Positions 12,871-24,185 of a stretch of DNA of 64,000 bases are shown here, in pieces (position 1 is the stretch's first letter; every line of letters starts with the position of its first letter). The notes under the pieces were generated by a model, which saw only the letters and a list, made by a program, of their open reading frames with translations, did no database searches and had not been told where the DNA came from. The stretch covers positions 310,001-374,000 of the forward strand of contig NW_026570279.1 of assembly GCF_019649055.1 (NCBI RefSeq). Reading direction: 5' to 3'. A program made the translations under genes and the position numbers. The DNA is from Paramacrobiotus metropolitanus. Lineage: Eukaryota; Tardigrada; Eutardigrada; Parachela; Macrobiotidae.

Positions 12871-13718
12871 CCGCGATTGTCGCGCGATAAAAGTTTGGTA
12901 CCGATTGAGCCAGTTCTACCAGAGGTGGCTTTCCCTGGTATCTTTTTGTTCATATGTGAGCATTTTTCAGTTTTGTCATTGTGTGGCGATTTCTTTTCGT
13001 GAGTTATTTAGGTTTTATGAAATGAACGTTGTTTTATTTCTTGTTAATTTTAAAATCATACTGAATGCACAAAAGTTTTAGATAACAAAATTATTAAGAA
13101 TCAGGTACAGAGAAGCGGAATGGAAGTGAAAACAATAATTGTTACTGATACGATACCGAGCTCGCTTAGGTGCTATCGTAGACTCGTAGTGCATATAACT
13201 CCGTCATATACTCTACGCTGCTATGACTGCTAACGAATATAAAAATTTGTTTCCGTCCATTACACATAATTAATGCTGAACAGAAGAAAGAAGCAGCACT
13301 CGAAAAATGAGGATTCTGAATGCTGGCCAGAACAAATTGCAGGGATGGTTTGGGACTGGTCTGGCTCATGACTCACTCCGGACGATAATGCCAAACAAAA
13401 ACTTTCAATCCAGGAAACAACACTTTACAATACAGACTAGGAACTAACTATAATGATGGCATAAAAAACAATCAACACAAAGACTTCCTCCAATAAACCT
13501 CGAATTTCTTACCGAGAGCATACACAAAAACTGGTAAACAGTGCGATATGTGATCGAAGCGATGGGACACAAATACAGCGATACGGGCCCAAAGCTAGAG
13601 ATTCGATACAGGAAACCGATAACGAGTCCAGTTTCGATGTGCGTAGCCTGTACTGTATCTTGGTGACGCGCACCAGAAACTGTCCCATTTCTGTACTGTA
13701 ACGAAATTAGCTACGGTG
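12871..13718. other. Right subterminal part of the 10.9-kb element
   Basis: The first bases (about 12890-12930) are an inverted match to 3190-3240. The rest is AT-rich and has no recognisable gene. Confidence 0.6.
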
Positions 13719-13760
13719 CTGTACCGTAGCGGGATACGCTACAGATATGAGACCATCCCT
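13719..13760 (-). repeat. Right terminal inverted repeat of the 10.9-kb element
   Basis: Reverse complement starts AGGGATGGTCTCATATCTGT. It is followed by target duplication AAGTA (13761-13765). Confidence 0.85.
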
Positions 13761-14033
13761 AAGTACGTCAGCCCGGTTGTGCTAGGCACGTGTGCGTATA
13801 ATTATTAAACTACTAAACAATAAAAATGACAAAGGTTATTGGGAACGCTGATTAGACAAAGTATGTTTACGAAGGACATAAATCCGATTCGGAGTAGCAA
13901 TATAGAAGCAAATCAGTGCGTACTACTGTCTACTGCAGCAAAAGATGGAGAAGTCATCCCTTTTTGCAAAAGGTCATTCACCTTTCTGTGGAAAGTTACC
14001 CATGATTTTTGTTCCCTGGAAAATTTCTGTTAC

Positions 14034-14134
14034 TCCTGTTACTCCTTTATGTATTGTACGCAATACACATTGTATTTAACCTGTTAATTTTCCTGTTACT
14101 CCTTTATGTATTGTACGCAATACACATTGTATTT
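14034..14134 (+). repeat. Two tandem copies of a 44-base word (57-base period)
   Basis: CTCCTTTATGTATTGTACGC and AATACACATTGTATTT occur identically at 14034-14077 and 14091-14134. Within each copy, GTATTGTACGCAATAC is itself a palindrome. Confidence 0.9.
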
Positions 14135-14261
14135 GTATGTATTAAAGCTACGGCAGCTTGCGTTACGAGGACGCTTGATGAACTTAGCCTGCACGACTGG
14201 ACTGCGATGAGCACCCGACCCCATATGAGCTGTTTACATTTAAACCGTCCTGGCAGTAGCC

Positions 14262-14318
14262 GATCGACTATTAAGTATTTACAGTCAATGATTGACTGTA
14301 AATATTTAATAGTCGATC
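14262..14318. repeat. 57-bp near-perfect palindrome
   Basis: Arms GATCGACTATTAAGTATTTA-CAGTCAA and its complement pair at 26 of 27 positions around a 3-base loop (tga). No gene adjoins it. It could be a tiny foldback element or a structured RNA; nothing else in the sequence decides. Confidence 0.88.
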
Positions 14319-14585
14319 TCATCTCGCTGGCACATATTTTTAACGGCTACATGTTATAAAAGTTTCCCGTTAAAACTACAGGAAGTCGAGCTAGCCGGCT
14401 TTTAAAATCCTGAAAATTGTTTTCATTCAGTTGCGCTTCGTAGCTTTTCATTTTGTGTAACAATTTCTGATGAACAACTACAGAGTAAAAGTGAAGAAAT
14501 ATTATAGAAACTTTGTCATTAAATTACTTGAATACGAAGTCCACTTTTACTGCACTCGAACGTTTTTTTCTTGCAGGCGTTCCAT

Positions 14586-15924
14586 TCAGATTTCGCGGCC
14601 ATGTTGACCATCGAATTGTGCGACAGCCACCTTCAGATCTTGCAAATCGCGTTTCTTCGCGAAAACCAAGTAGTTGAATGCATTACCCCCGCTAATCGCG
14701 CCGATCATTGCTTTCTCGCAGTGGCCCCGCAGATCGTCCATACCATACTTGTCCGCGGCATCATACAAATCCTGCAGATGCTCAGCCGGCAAGTTCAGCG
14801 GAGCGCCGGTGAAAGCGAACCGGATGAGTGCCTCCAAGACCACTCCACTAATATTTTCCATGGCATACCTTTCCAGCGACTGCTCTGTCGTTCCTTCTCA
14901 AACATATCCGCAAACTTTGCCGAATGCGCAACGAGAATGGCACGATGCACAGGGAATTCTTTTCCATCATGCGACACCAACTGGCAGTCGGCCATACGCC
15001 CGCTTTCCAGCAAACGGCCGAATTTTTCTGCCAGACCTTGGTGATCCGAAGGGGTCGAGAGCACCCTGCCCCCGTTGAAATCTTTTTCGTAGATTACCAG
15101 TCGCACAAACACGATGGTTCCAGGACGTATGACATAACAGTCGGGGATATGGCCTTGAAGTTGATCCTGTGGAATCTGTAGCACTCGGGGCGGAACTTTA
15201 GGCTCATAAGCCCAATCTTTCTGATCAATAGTTATGTCGTACGGGTGTCCGTATTGCTCTCTAAGCTCTAAGGAAGCAAAACCAAGCAGTTACAATCTGT
15301 TATAGTATTATAACATTTTTGCTATGATAATGAGCCAGCACGCTGCCAAATGAAACCTTAATTTCCTGCAGCAAGTTTCATTATGGGTGGCATTATTGTC
15401 ATTAAAAAACCAAAAAGTAATTCAGTCCTTCCGCAACGTACAGTTTGCCACCTTTTTGACGGTCATCCCGTACAGCGTATTATAATAATATGTGGATTCG
15501 TAAAATCAACCGACCGCTATTTAGTAATTAAATCAGCGCTCATGCAAGCAACTAAAATCGATAACTAGACGACGAATTCAATTAATTAGAGTATTTTATG
15601 TATGACGCACCCTGTGGTACTGATGGCGCATTCAACAGAAAGAGGAACATTGCTAGTAACCCCTTGCTTTCTCTTCCAGGCTGGGTAAATCGTGTAAGTG
15701 GCGGCGTCTGGCTTGTTGCTAGTGTGTATTGTCACATTCCACATTGTCGATGACATTCCGGACTACTTTTGAACATGATCCGTATCCAGTTTAACGGTTG
15801 CCGTATACTCCATTCTCGCAGACAGCTGCTGAAATCTTTTCTCGAAGCGCTCCATCGGGATCTCAAAGAGGCAGACGGAAGGACGGAGAAAAGTGGGTGC
15901 TATCTGTAATGCTGTGGCAGCCAT
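14586..15924 (-). pseudogene. MATH-BTB pseudogene
   Basis: Two-exon SPOP/TDPOZ-like copy. Exon 1 (15924-15611) would begin MAATALQIAP, in the position of MAGE/MADE starts in the intact paralogues, and reads through the MATH strand FEIPMERFEKRF. After KLDTDHVQK a TAG stop appears near 15765, where the paralogues read YFG. Exon 2 (15260-14586) continues with the rest of MATH (IPDCYVIRPGTIVFVRLV) and the BTB domain (MADCQLVSHDGKEFPVHRAI). It changes frame near 14861-14885, after FEKERQSS; the exon is one base shorter than expected. The BTB end (LEALIRFAFTGAPLNLPAEH) is still readable. A nonsense codon plus a frameshift make this a pseudogene; only sequencing error at two places could rescue it. 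Confidence 0.82.
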
Positions 15925-16653
15925 TTCCGAAATCATGCAGACAGACAACGACTTTTGAGATTTAAATATTACGCTGAAATTACAGCATAGTTTTATATTG
16001 TAAGATTAGAACACTTTGTAATTACTATCTCGGTGTAATGGTGTAATATCCGAGACGGTGAATGCATCGCTCGCACTGCGGAAATATTGTAACACGTAAC
16101 AACTTTCGCGGACGCCAGTACTAAGCCGCGATCCTCCACGCACATCGACCGGCAGTTTGGCATTACAGTACACCTGGGGCAAAACAACGTACTGTACCGA
16201 GTAGGCTGCACATTACTGAGTTTACGGTACTAAACGAAAACACTAAACCAAGCGGCACAGCTGCTCTTGACAATCATCGTTTAATATTGCATCCTTGCAT
16301 GTGCTCGCACGCACGACCTTAACGTCTTCACATGTACATCTGCAGTGCTGCACATGTAGGTATAAAGTATTTAACGTCTGCACATGTAAGCGGCCTCTGC
16401 GCAATGCGAAACTACGTAGTTTACAGACTGAAAATTAAGTGCCGTATACGGAAAACAGTTAGTCAGTCGGATTCAGTCCATCGACTGAATTCAGCCGCAG
16501 ATCATCAGCTATTTGCTCATCTCACTACAACATCGGTAATTTCATATTCATGCTTGTTTTGTATTACTATACTACTTACCATGGTTAGTGCTTGGATAAA
16601 TAGAGTGTAGAATCCTGACGACAAATTGAGCATAAAGGTACAGGTAGAGCGTA
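15925..16653. other. Intergenic, no gene seen
   Basis: This region is upstream of the MATH-BTB pseudogene (minus strand) and of the small plus-strand frame that follows. Related words TGTACATCTGCAG / GTCTGCACATGTAAG recur around 16330-16390. No coding signal. Confidence 0.45.
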
Positions 16654-16983
16654 ATGAGCGCTTATATTGATTGCCACTACACCAGCAAGGCTGACAAGGA
16701 GAAAGAGAAAAAGGACTTCTGTCTACATGGCATCCCCCCTTTGGATCCGACCCGACACCAGGCACTTGATGACTACAGCAAGGATCTCAAGAATGCCATT
16801 GAATCTAATGGGATCTCAGTTCGATTTGTGTCTATTTACACTGCTAAAAAAGGTGGCAAAAACAGTTTGTTCGCTCGTGTTGGTTCATTTGCTCATGAGT
16901 CTGATAAGATGTTTGCTGCGGAAAACTGGCCTTCTAACACTGGGGTGCGTGAGTGGCTGTTTGCCCCCAAAGATGCGCAGTAA
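16654..16983 (+). CDS. Orphan 109-aa protein
   Basis: Open frame of 109 codons from ATG to TAA, followed by a poly(A) signal AATAAA at about 17049. A possible acceptor (tacag, near 16642) sits just upstream, so this may be the last exon of a spliced gene. The protein is hydrophilic with no signal peptide or membrane segment: an acidic/basic start (SKADKEKEKKDF), a middle beta-like stretch (GISVRFVSIYTAKKG) and a Trp-containing end (NTGVREWLFAPKDAQ). I do not recognise the family. GC and codon use are more gene-like than the flanks. A competing frame overlaps from 16667 but lacks these properties. Confidence 0.5.
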   Translation: MSAYIDCHYTSKADKEKEKKDFCLHGIPPLDPTRHQALDDYSKDLKNAIESNGISVRFVSIYTAKKGGKNSLFARVGSFAHESDKMFAAENWPSNTGVREWLFAPKDAQ

Positions 16984-17520
16984 TTCCTAACCTGGAATGC
17001 GGTTTCTTTAACTACACTAATAACTCTGTCTTGACTGGCTTGTGCTAATAAATTCTCACTACACTACAATTTATCGCAATAACCAGCTGCGCTCCGCAAA
17101 AGTTTGACCGTTACTGAAATCCATGAAATAACTTTGAAATCCATGAAATGCGTTCGACACGAAATTTCTGTACGTCCGCATGGCGCCATCAGAATGGCTT
17201 ATTGTTAGTAATCAACAGTTCTTGCGTATTAAACTCGTATCAACATTTACTACACAAGCAATGCGAAACGTTATAGCATTTCAACACAAGCTACTCAGTA
17301 GTTATTAAAAAGAAAAAACGATGCTGCTAACCACCAAAGTTCTACAGTAGTTATCAGAGTGCATTATAACAACGAGACAGTCTAGATTCTACTCCAGACT
17401 TAATAAAAGCGAATTAAAGTCAACAACCCACAGCACGCACGAATCTCCAAATGTATCAACATCGCAAATTAATTCCATCCAGTCTGAACTCATAACCAAA
17501 CCAACCTAACTGTTGAGCGT
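16984..17520. other. Intergenic, no gene seen
   Basis: This holds the probable 3' ends of the two convergent genes on either side. No other signal. Confidence 0.5.
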
Positions 17521-18786
17521 TCAAAGTTCGTCACTATGCTGATACAGGAACTTGATGGCTTGTTTTTTCAGTTTCGGTAAACCGCGTTCGGTGGCAAAGT
17601 TCAGGTAACGCAGCCCGTTATCAACAGCAATAGCGCCAATCATTACGATTTCACAATGGCGTCGCAAATCATCCATATCATACTTATCCGCAGCGTCGTG
17701 CAAATCTGGCAAGTGGATCGCCGGCAGCTCCAGTGGCGCGCACGTGTAGGCAAACTTGATGAGGGCCTCTAAAACGATTCCATCAACATCCTGAATAACG
17801 CACTCTCCCGACGACTTCTCTTTCATGTCATGCTCGAACATTGCAGCAAACACCGGCGACTGCGCAGCCAGAACAGCACGATGCACGGCGAACGATTTTT
17901 CATCACGCGAGACCAGTGTACAGTCAGTAATTTGTCCGTTTTCCAGCAAACTGCTGAACTTTTGCACATAATTATTCCGACAGGAACCCAGCGAGCTTCC
18001 GTCAGATTCGACACCGTGGAACGTCAACCGAACGTAAACCATGCTTCGTTGGCGGATTCTATAAGAAATAATCACCATGTTCTGCTCGGTTCTTGGCTCC
18101 GACGCTGTTGGAATTGCGAAGGTGGGGGTCGCGGAATTCGACTGATGTGCCCAACCTTCTGGACCGATAGATACGATGAACGGATCTCCAAAGTGTGAAC
18201 TGTTTATACATAATCATTAAAGAATACATGAGTAAAGCGTATGAAACAAGGTTATTAGACGGTAAGGGTGCAATGACCAGTAATAAATGGAGAAAATAAA
18301 CGACTTGCTGAAGCCCCAGAATGGTTGCCAACAAATTACTGAATTAAGCGCCATGACCATCATGACAAGTGACAACACTGTTTTGCAACTTAGAAAGCTG
18401 GCGTAGATTCTTGCATGTTAGTTTCTGCAGTATTTATGTACTGTACTATGGATCGTAATATTTCACAGGTACAGTACGAACCGTGATCCGCTGACAGCGC
18501 ATTCCACACGCAGAGTTTCCTTGCTGGTAAGCAGCTGCTTCGCGCAAGTCGGGCCGATCTGATATGTTGCTAGACCGGAGTTCGAATTGATCATCAATGT
18601 TATCTTCCACAGCGAATCCGGGATTCCAAAATACTTCTGGACATGCTGCGCGTCAAGTTGCAGCGTAACAGTATACGTCGTTGTGGAGGCCCGGTACGTT
18701 TGCTCGAATTGTTCGATGGGAATCTCAAAGAGCCACGCGGTGGAATGGAGACAAAATGGAGTGATCGGAGACGGTTCGCCAGCCAT
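17521..18786 (-). CDS. MATH-BTB protein (SPOP/TDPOZ-like), intact
   Basis: Two exons give an unbroken 327-aa protein: exon 1 18786-18482 (101 codons plus two bases), exon 2 18199-17521. The donor reads GTTCGT and the acceptor aacag. Start chosen at MAGEPSPITP because the intact paralogues begin at the same place (MAGEALPITP, MADETPKAAP). MATH occupies roughly residues 1-170, with strands LFEIPIEQFEQTY and AQHVQKYFGIPDSLWKI in exon 1 and GDPFIVSIGPEGW in exon 2. BTB occupies roughly 195-300: ITDCTLVSRDEKSFAVHRAV, FAAMFEHDMKEKSSG, LEALIKFAYTCAPLELPA. It ends KLKKQAIKFLYQHSDEL without a BACK domain. The family role is substrate adaptor for cullin-3 ubiquitin ligase, in cytosol or nucleus; the substrate is unknown. 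Confidence 0.9.
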
Positions 18787-20239
18787 TTCACAACGCAGGA
18801 TGAAGTGGCCCGTTGCAAATTCTTGACCAGTACTCAGTTGATTTTGCTGTTCACTATGTCTCGGATGTCTCGGAGAAGTTGGCAAATACGATAAAATATA
18901 ATGCTGTTATGAAAGAGAAGAACAAATAATTACAGTACCTACAGTTACGAACACATTACAGTACCTACAGTATTTAGAATTCGAACGATTGGCTTGCAGT
19001 AGTCGAGTGACGGACTCGCGTCACTCATCAATGCATCGGCGTAACGAGCCTTTCCTTTCGGGGTGCGCCAAAATGCGGCGTCGAACGCGCCAAGAGCCCC
19101 GTAAAGTGCCGGCAGCTTGAGTGCGGCGTCTGGCCTTCTTCCTGTTTCAGCGGCATGCTAAAATTATTGCAGGTTACAGTAACTTTTAGAAGAACTGCGT
19201 GTAACGTTTTCGTATTTAGACCTGGAGAACGAGGCTTGTGAATTGTGCGAGTTTTTCTACGTCTAAATGACTTGGTAGTTGGTATGCTTCCAAGTCTCCA
19301 CAAAAATGACAAATCTTTGCGCGATTTCCTGATAAATGACGGCTTGCTTATGAGTGCACACATATTGTACAGAACGAAAAGCAACGCACAGTTTGCATGG
19401 CAATTGCTTCGCCTACACGAATTAACAACGTAGTGCTTCGGTTTTCAAATACATGCAAAGTTCTGGGCAAAAATATTGGCTCAACTGCTAACCAGGGACA
19501 CCGCAGCTGCATTTGTCTTCCATGTTCTGGGTGACCTTTTGACCTCAACGTTTTCAATGCTTTGATGTCCCTCACTGGTAGGGTTTTCGAGCTCGAACAT
19601 TGCACACCCGATAATACCGGAATATTCATATTTCCACCAGGACTGCCTTCGTCAGTATTATCTATACATTCATACAATCTTACCGTCAAAAAGCGTAATT
19701 CCGTGGGTTATTATGGAAAACTCAACGCGTGGTCAGATTAAGTCCAGCTTAGCCTTGAAATGAATCTTATTTTCCATAGGTATTTACGCTGAATTTTATT
19801 TGTCGCTAGAACTGCCAGGTTTGAAAACTCTCTTAGTCGTTTTAAGTATAGGAAAGCATGAATCCCCATGGATTAGAATACGAGGTCATCCAGAAATTTC
19901 GTAAGGACCATATCAAGAAGTGAGGGGAGGAAAAAATTTACGGTACCTTACATTTAACATACTTAGAATGTCAACCACCGTGGGGGACGGGTGAGATTTT
20001 GACCCTAAATAGTCTTCCTGAGATTTGGGAACGATCCAGACAAAGTATTGTTTTACTTAAGTGCTTACAGTACTTGAGAAGCCTGACAACAACATTGCCT
20101 AGAACTCTGTAATTTAAGTAAGTATGACATTTAAAGTAAGGACAACTGTAACCATGGATCTGGGACAATATGCATTATTGCAGTTTTTACTGTACTTCGA
20201 GTGTAGAGTGTACGCTGACTGATTTTTGCGATGGCATAA
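18787..20239. other. Intergenic, no gene seen
   Basis: The first 200 bases repeat ACAGTACCTACAGT. Frames around 19028-19689 overlap on both strands and show no domain. I see no gene here. Confidence 0.45.
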
Positions 20240-20620
20240 TAATGAGTGAGTGACTGTCTCGAGCGCAAAATCTCTAGATGAGTGAGTAAACGAGCAACCA
20301 CCACTGTTCCGTGAGCAAAAATCTGTAGGCGAGTAAGTAACCGAGCTACCACCACTGTCCCGTGAGCAGAATCTGTAGGTGAGTGACCGAGGTACCATGA
20401 CTCATAAGCAAAATCTCTAGAGTGAGTCAAATAGCTACCACCGCTGTCCCGACCGAGTTACGAAGACCCATGAGCATAATCTGTAGGGGAGTGAGTAACC
20501 GAACTACCAAAAATCATGAGCAAAATTTGTAGGATGTAAGTGAGCTACCACCATTTTCCCGTGAGCAAAATCTGTAGGTGAGTAAGTGACCGAGCAACCA
20601 CCACTGTCCGCCACCACGAC
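20240..20620 (-). repeat. Minisatellite, about 50-bp unit
   Basis: Degenerate units with the words CCACCACTGTCCCGTGAGCA, AAATCTGTAGGTGAGT and GACCGAGCTACC. The array runs into the 464-bp tandem duplication that follows and is partly contained in it. Confidence 0.8.
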
Positions 20621-21343
20621 TACTGTCGTAGACACTACTGCCGTATCTCGTAACAGTCCACAAATTCAAGCCTGACCTTTCCAATACACATTTGCCGAGC
20701 GCGGGGCGCGAGGCTTACCTTGTATAAAGTAACGCTGCTTAAACGTTAACAGATTTAGCAACCAAATCACAGGGATTTGCCTAATGTTCCATGCGTGGTT
20801 GGGATTGCACAAATAAACCACTGACTATTTAATACGCGACTGTATAACATTATATTATATTAGAATTACTTAACCAAAGGGCAATGTGAGTCAAATAGCT
20901 ACCACCGCTGTCCCGACCGAGTTACGAAGACCCATGAGCATAATCTGTAGGGGAGTGAGTAACCGAACTACCAAAAATCATGAGCAAAATTTGTAGGATG
21001 TAAGTGAGCTACCACCATTTTCCCGTGAGCAAAATCTGTAGGTGAGTAAGTGACCGAGCAACCACCACTGTCCGCCACCACGACTACTGTCGTAGACACT
21101 ACTGCCGTATCTCGTAACAGTCCACAAATTCAAGCCTGACCTTTCCAATACACATTTGCCGAGCGCGGGCGCGGGAAGCATCATATAAAGTAACGCTGCT
21201 TAAACGTTAACAGATTTAGCCGTCACAGGGATTTGCCTAATGTTCCATGCGTGGTTGGGATTGCACAAATAAACCACTGACTATTTAATACGCGACTGTA
21301 TAACATTATATTATATTAGAATTACTTAACCAAAGGGCAATGT
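20422..21343 (+). repeat. Recent tandem duplication, about 464-bp unit
   Basis: 20422-20885 and 20886-21343 are almost identical, from GTGAGTCAAATAGCTACCAC to CTTAACCAAAGGGCAATGT. The only clear differences are a small indel after TGCCGAGCGCGGG and a 10-base deletion in ACAGATTTAGC(aaccaaatca)CAGGG. A further inverted piece of the unit (GTCAGGCCTGAATTTATGGA, GAGATACGGCAGTAGTGTCT) lies at about 34866-34955. Confidence 0.93.
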
Positions 21344-22730
21344 TACCGGTTAAGTGCTAGCAATTACACACAGTAAACCAGCCTATAAATCATACAAACG
21401 ACTGAAAAACAAGCCTAATCTGTTAAGTTTTTAACAATTTCTTTTTAACGCTCACACTGAACGCGAAAACACTGAATCAGACTACTGTGGTCAAAAAAAT
21501 TACACGCTGCCGGCTTTGTTATGGAGAATGCTACCGCAGTTTCGCCTTTGTCCGTTTCTCTCTTCAATGACAGCCTTCCGAACTGGTCGTCGAATACAAG
21601 CATCAGTGGCCATGGAAACATCCATCCAAGTCATTTACAAGGTTGCAGCACAAAATTTGGTGCCCACGGAGCGTTACACAGACAGGCAAGTTCTTGATAC
21701 GTACCTCGCCTGCCGCGCTGTGTTCTTCCGTCTGTTGATCCTGTGCCCCGTGTGTAACGGGCTGAATCTCATGGTGTCAGTCCCGCAGTGTGTCTACGTG
21801 GAAAACGTCGGCCTGCCATTACATTATTGGTACAGCAGTTGCCAATTGGTTAGCGTTGTAAGTCTGCAGATAGCATTATTGTTGCACTGTTGACACATTC
21901 ATCCTACATAACCTAAATGCTTCACGAGAGCCGGAGGTCGGGACAGATGCACCTCCATGCGCGACTAAAGCATGGCGGCTGGAGATATTCACCTTTTCCT
22001 AATTTATTACGTTGCGTAATGATATTAATTAACTTTTTTTTCTTAAGGGAGATGTGCCGGTACATGATACCGATTCCCGGCAATTGGACGAAACTTTCGC
22101 TTTCGCGCGCTCCGAATCAACTTTCTTTCCCATTTTTTTGAATTTTAAAATATCATTTAAAATTTTTGAAATTCATTCTAAGATTTAAAAAACATGGTGA
22201 AAAGCTGATTCGGCATAAAATGGCCTTCGTGGTAATGTGCGTTTTCATGCTAATTGCGAAGGGGATGGGCTCGTAATTACACTTTTGGTACATCTCCGTG
22301 CGCGCAACCTTTTGTACTTTTATTTCACTGATATCTCCCCAACCGGCTTTTGCGCGCACAAACGGTTTTCTCGCCGGTTTATACATATCATTTGGCTATA
22401 GAATGCCATAAAACGATGCAAAAGAAGTGAAAGCAAGTTTTTAATAAAATTAATGTTCATGGAACAATCTTTCCTCTAATGGAGCATAATTTATGGCCCT
22501 GCTAGTTCAAGGGAAGTTTGCCGGTTCATGATATCAAGCTGGTTTAGACATTTTACGAAAATTTCGCTTTCGCTTACTCTTACATCTTAAGATGGCTTGG
22601 GTTCCCTATTTATCGGACATTGGTCGGGTTTACGGAGAGGGAGGCGCTCATTCTTCCGCGGTTTTCGGAAGCGTCGATGATTTTATCCGATTGGTAAAGT
22701 TTGAAAGTTAGCAACCTAGACTACATTTGA
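21344..22730. other. Intergenic, unassigned
   Basis: A plus-strand frame (21516-21893) contains YTDRQVLDTYLACRAVFFRL but no domain I recognise. Related words GATGTGCCGGTACATGATAC / AAGTTTGCCGGTTCATGATA, followed by GAAACTTTCGCTTTCGC-like sequence, occur at about 22050 and 22510, so this is repetitive DNA. Confidence 0.4.
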
Positions 22731-22976
22731 GTGCTATGTTTCAGATTCTGGTTATGTTCTCCTGCGAACGGCTGCTTGGGATTTCGAGTCCATTCGCTTT
22801 GGATTCTTACAGTGAGCGTAACAGCGCGCTTTATTATTGTCGTTCTTGCCGTTTTATCGCTCGCATACTATATGTTCAATTTTTCATCCTCCTGTGTTGG
22901 TCTTGTGTTCGACCTCCAAAGGACAACTGGCTCACATTACGCTCCCCCAGCGTGGCTGACTGAATGGAGTTCTTAA
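22731..22976 (+). CDS. Possible exon of a small membrane protein
   Basis: 81-codon open frame with one strong hydrophobic stretch (RFIIVVLAVLSLAYYMF). No family recognised. It could be joined by splicing to the membrane frame at 23119-23469, but I cannot show the junction. It may be chance. Confidence 0.2.
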   Translation: MLCFRFWLCSPANGCLGFRVHSLWILTVSVTARFIIVVLAVLSLAYYMFNFSSSCVGLVFDLQRTTGSHYAPPAWLTEWSS

Positions 22977-23118
22977 ACAACACCGTTTGGTACGTCTGGT
23001 TTTTTCAGAACGACGAATTTACAGTACTTCTAGAATAGAAGGAGACTTTCGATTGGGTCGGTAGCGTTTCTTGACTTTCATTTCATTCCCCTACGGTGGG
23101 CTGTTATACCAACCGTGA

Positions 23119-23469
23119 ATGCACTTGGTGTCCCGCTTACTTTGGCAACGAATCCGCTACCCAGGAGTACTCACTCAATCAAAAGGCTATTTGTACTTTT
23201 ACAAGACGGAGTTGCACTTTGGTGCAAAGCACGAAAATACTGGTATTGGTGTAGCACGAAAATATTGTTTACGCACTTTGCAGGTTGCGGTGTGCCTTCT
23301 GACTGTTTTACTAATCCTCGTTTTCCTTGTCATCCTAATTGTTTTCCTGATGCGCCAACGACGATCCGAATTCGGGAGATGCGTCATGTGCAGAATGCCC
23401 GGAGTGGAACGTCCGCTAGCAGCTAATAGCAAATCCTTATCGCAACACGCGAACAACATCATTTTGTAG
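23119..23469 (+). CDS. Possible single-pass membrane protein exon
   Basis: 116-codon open frame. Near its middle is a very hydrophobic run of about 22 residues (VAVCLLTVLLILVFLVILIV) followed at once by a basic stop-transfer patch (RQRRSE) and a C-terminal tail ending in a stop. That is the layout of a type I membrane protein's last exon, with a short cytoplasmic tail. The N-terminal part is not recognised. No confirmed splice sites. Confidence 0.3.
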   Translation: MHLVSRLLWQRIRYPGVLTQSKGYLYFYKTELHFGAKHENTGIGVARKYCLRTLQVAVCLLTVLLILVFLVILIVFLMRQRRSEFGRCVMCRMPGVERPLAANSKSLSQHANNIIL

Positions 23470-24185
23470 AGCAGCGCACTGCTCTATCTCATTACACGCT
23501 TCCCCAAGTTTTTTTACGTATACGCCTGTGCGACACCGCTTGATGTTCGATGGTCTTACCGTGACGATGCTAGCTTGAAAAATTCGGATGGGACCAGTCA
23601 TATTCGTGACGGCGTACATGGGTTATTCGCTGAACTTCTATGTTGTACTATGTTAACCGTAATACCGGCGCCGATTCATCGAACTGATCGCCCGCCCCGT
23701 TCGTCGACCCTGTTTTCCTGCCATTTTTGCCAACTGGGTACTCCGCGGCGAACCGATAGCGTGGAGACGAGTTCGAGACCGTTGACAGAGACGACGCATT
23801 TCTAACATTATTATTGTCCTCTTTATTGGTTAGAAACCGTGAATAAAAAAGCAGAGCATCGCGGATACCAAAAACAGTTCAGTTTTGAATGTTAAAAATC
23901 GTTGTTGTTTGTTTTCTTCTTTGTTAGAGCTGAGACTTGAGAGAAAGGTGAAATGCTGATATTGGACCGGGTCGCATCCAGCAGCGAATCAAGGCTATGG
24001 AAGTGGGAACGAACAGAAAGCTAAATACAATCAATGAAGTTATGTGGGCGTTTGTTTTAGTTGTTCCGCAACACTGATTGTCACGTATTTACTGCGATAT
24101 ACTTAGTGTACTATCCCGTGAGACAAGTTGCAGTTAGCCACTCGCCCGCTATCCAGTAAGACTTCCAAATTTGTCTGCTAGATTG

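Larger units (their letters stand above)
2890..13760. mobile_element. 10.9-kb element with TIRs, 5-bp TSD and inverted subterminal minisatellites
   Basis: The left end (from 2890) and the reverse complement of the right end (from 13760) agree over about 42 bases, starting AGGGATGGTCTCATATCTGT and passing through CGCTACGGTACAG, with only about three mismatches. The bases just outside are AAGTA on both sides (2885-2889 and 13761-13765), a perfect 5-bp target duplication. Inside, the two GC-rich minisatellite arrays (3297-3930 and 12113-12870) run in opposite orientations, and the stretches just outside them also match in inverted orientation (around 3190-3240 and 12890-12930; shared words GCCACCTC, TGGCTCAAT and GTACCAAACTT). 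I recognise no transposase inside. The interior carries other insertions (5890-6132, 6136-6310, 11004-11423, 11743-11890) and decayed coding sequence at 7611-8700. The superfamily is not assigned; a 5-bp duplication excludes TA- or TTAA-targeting elements. Confidence 0.8.

Noticed and set aside
23437-23619. Cys-containing minus frame resembling an EB module (KLGEACNEIEQCAA)
   Set aside because: Too short, lacks the remaining cysteines, and overlaps the better-supported plus-strand membrane frame.
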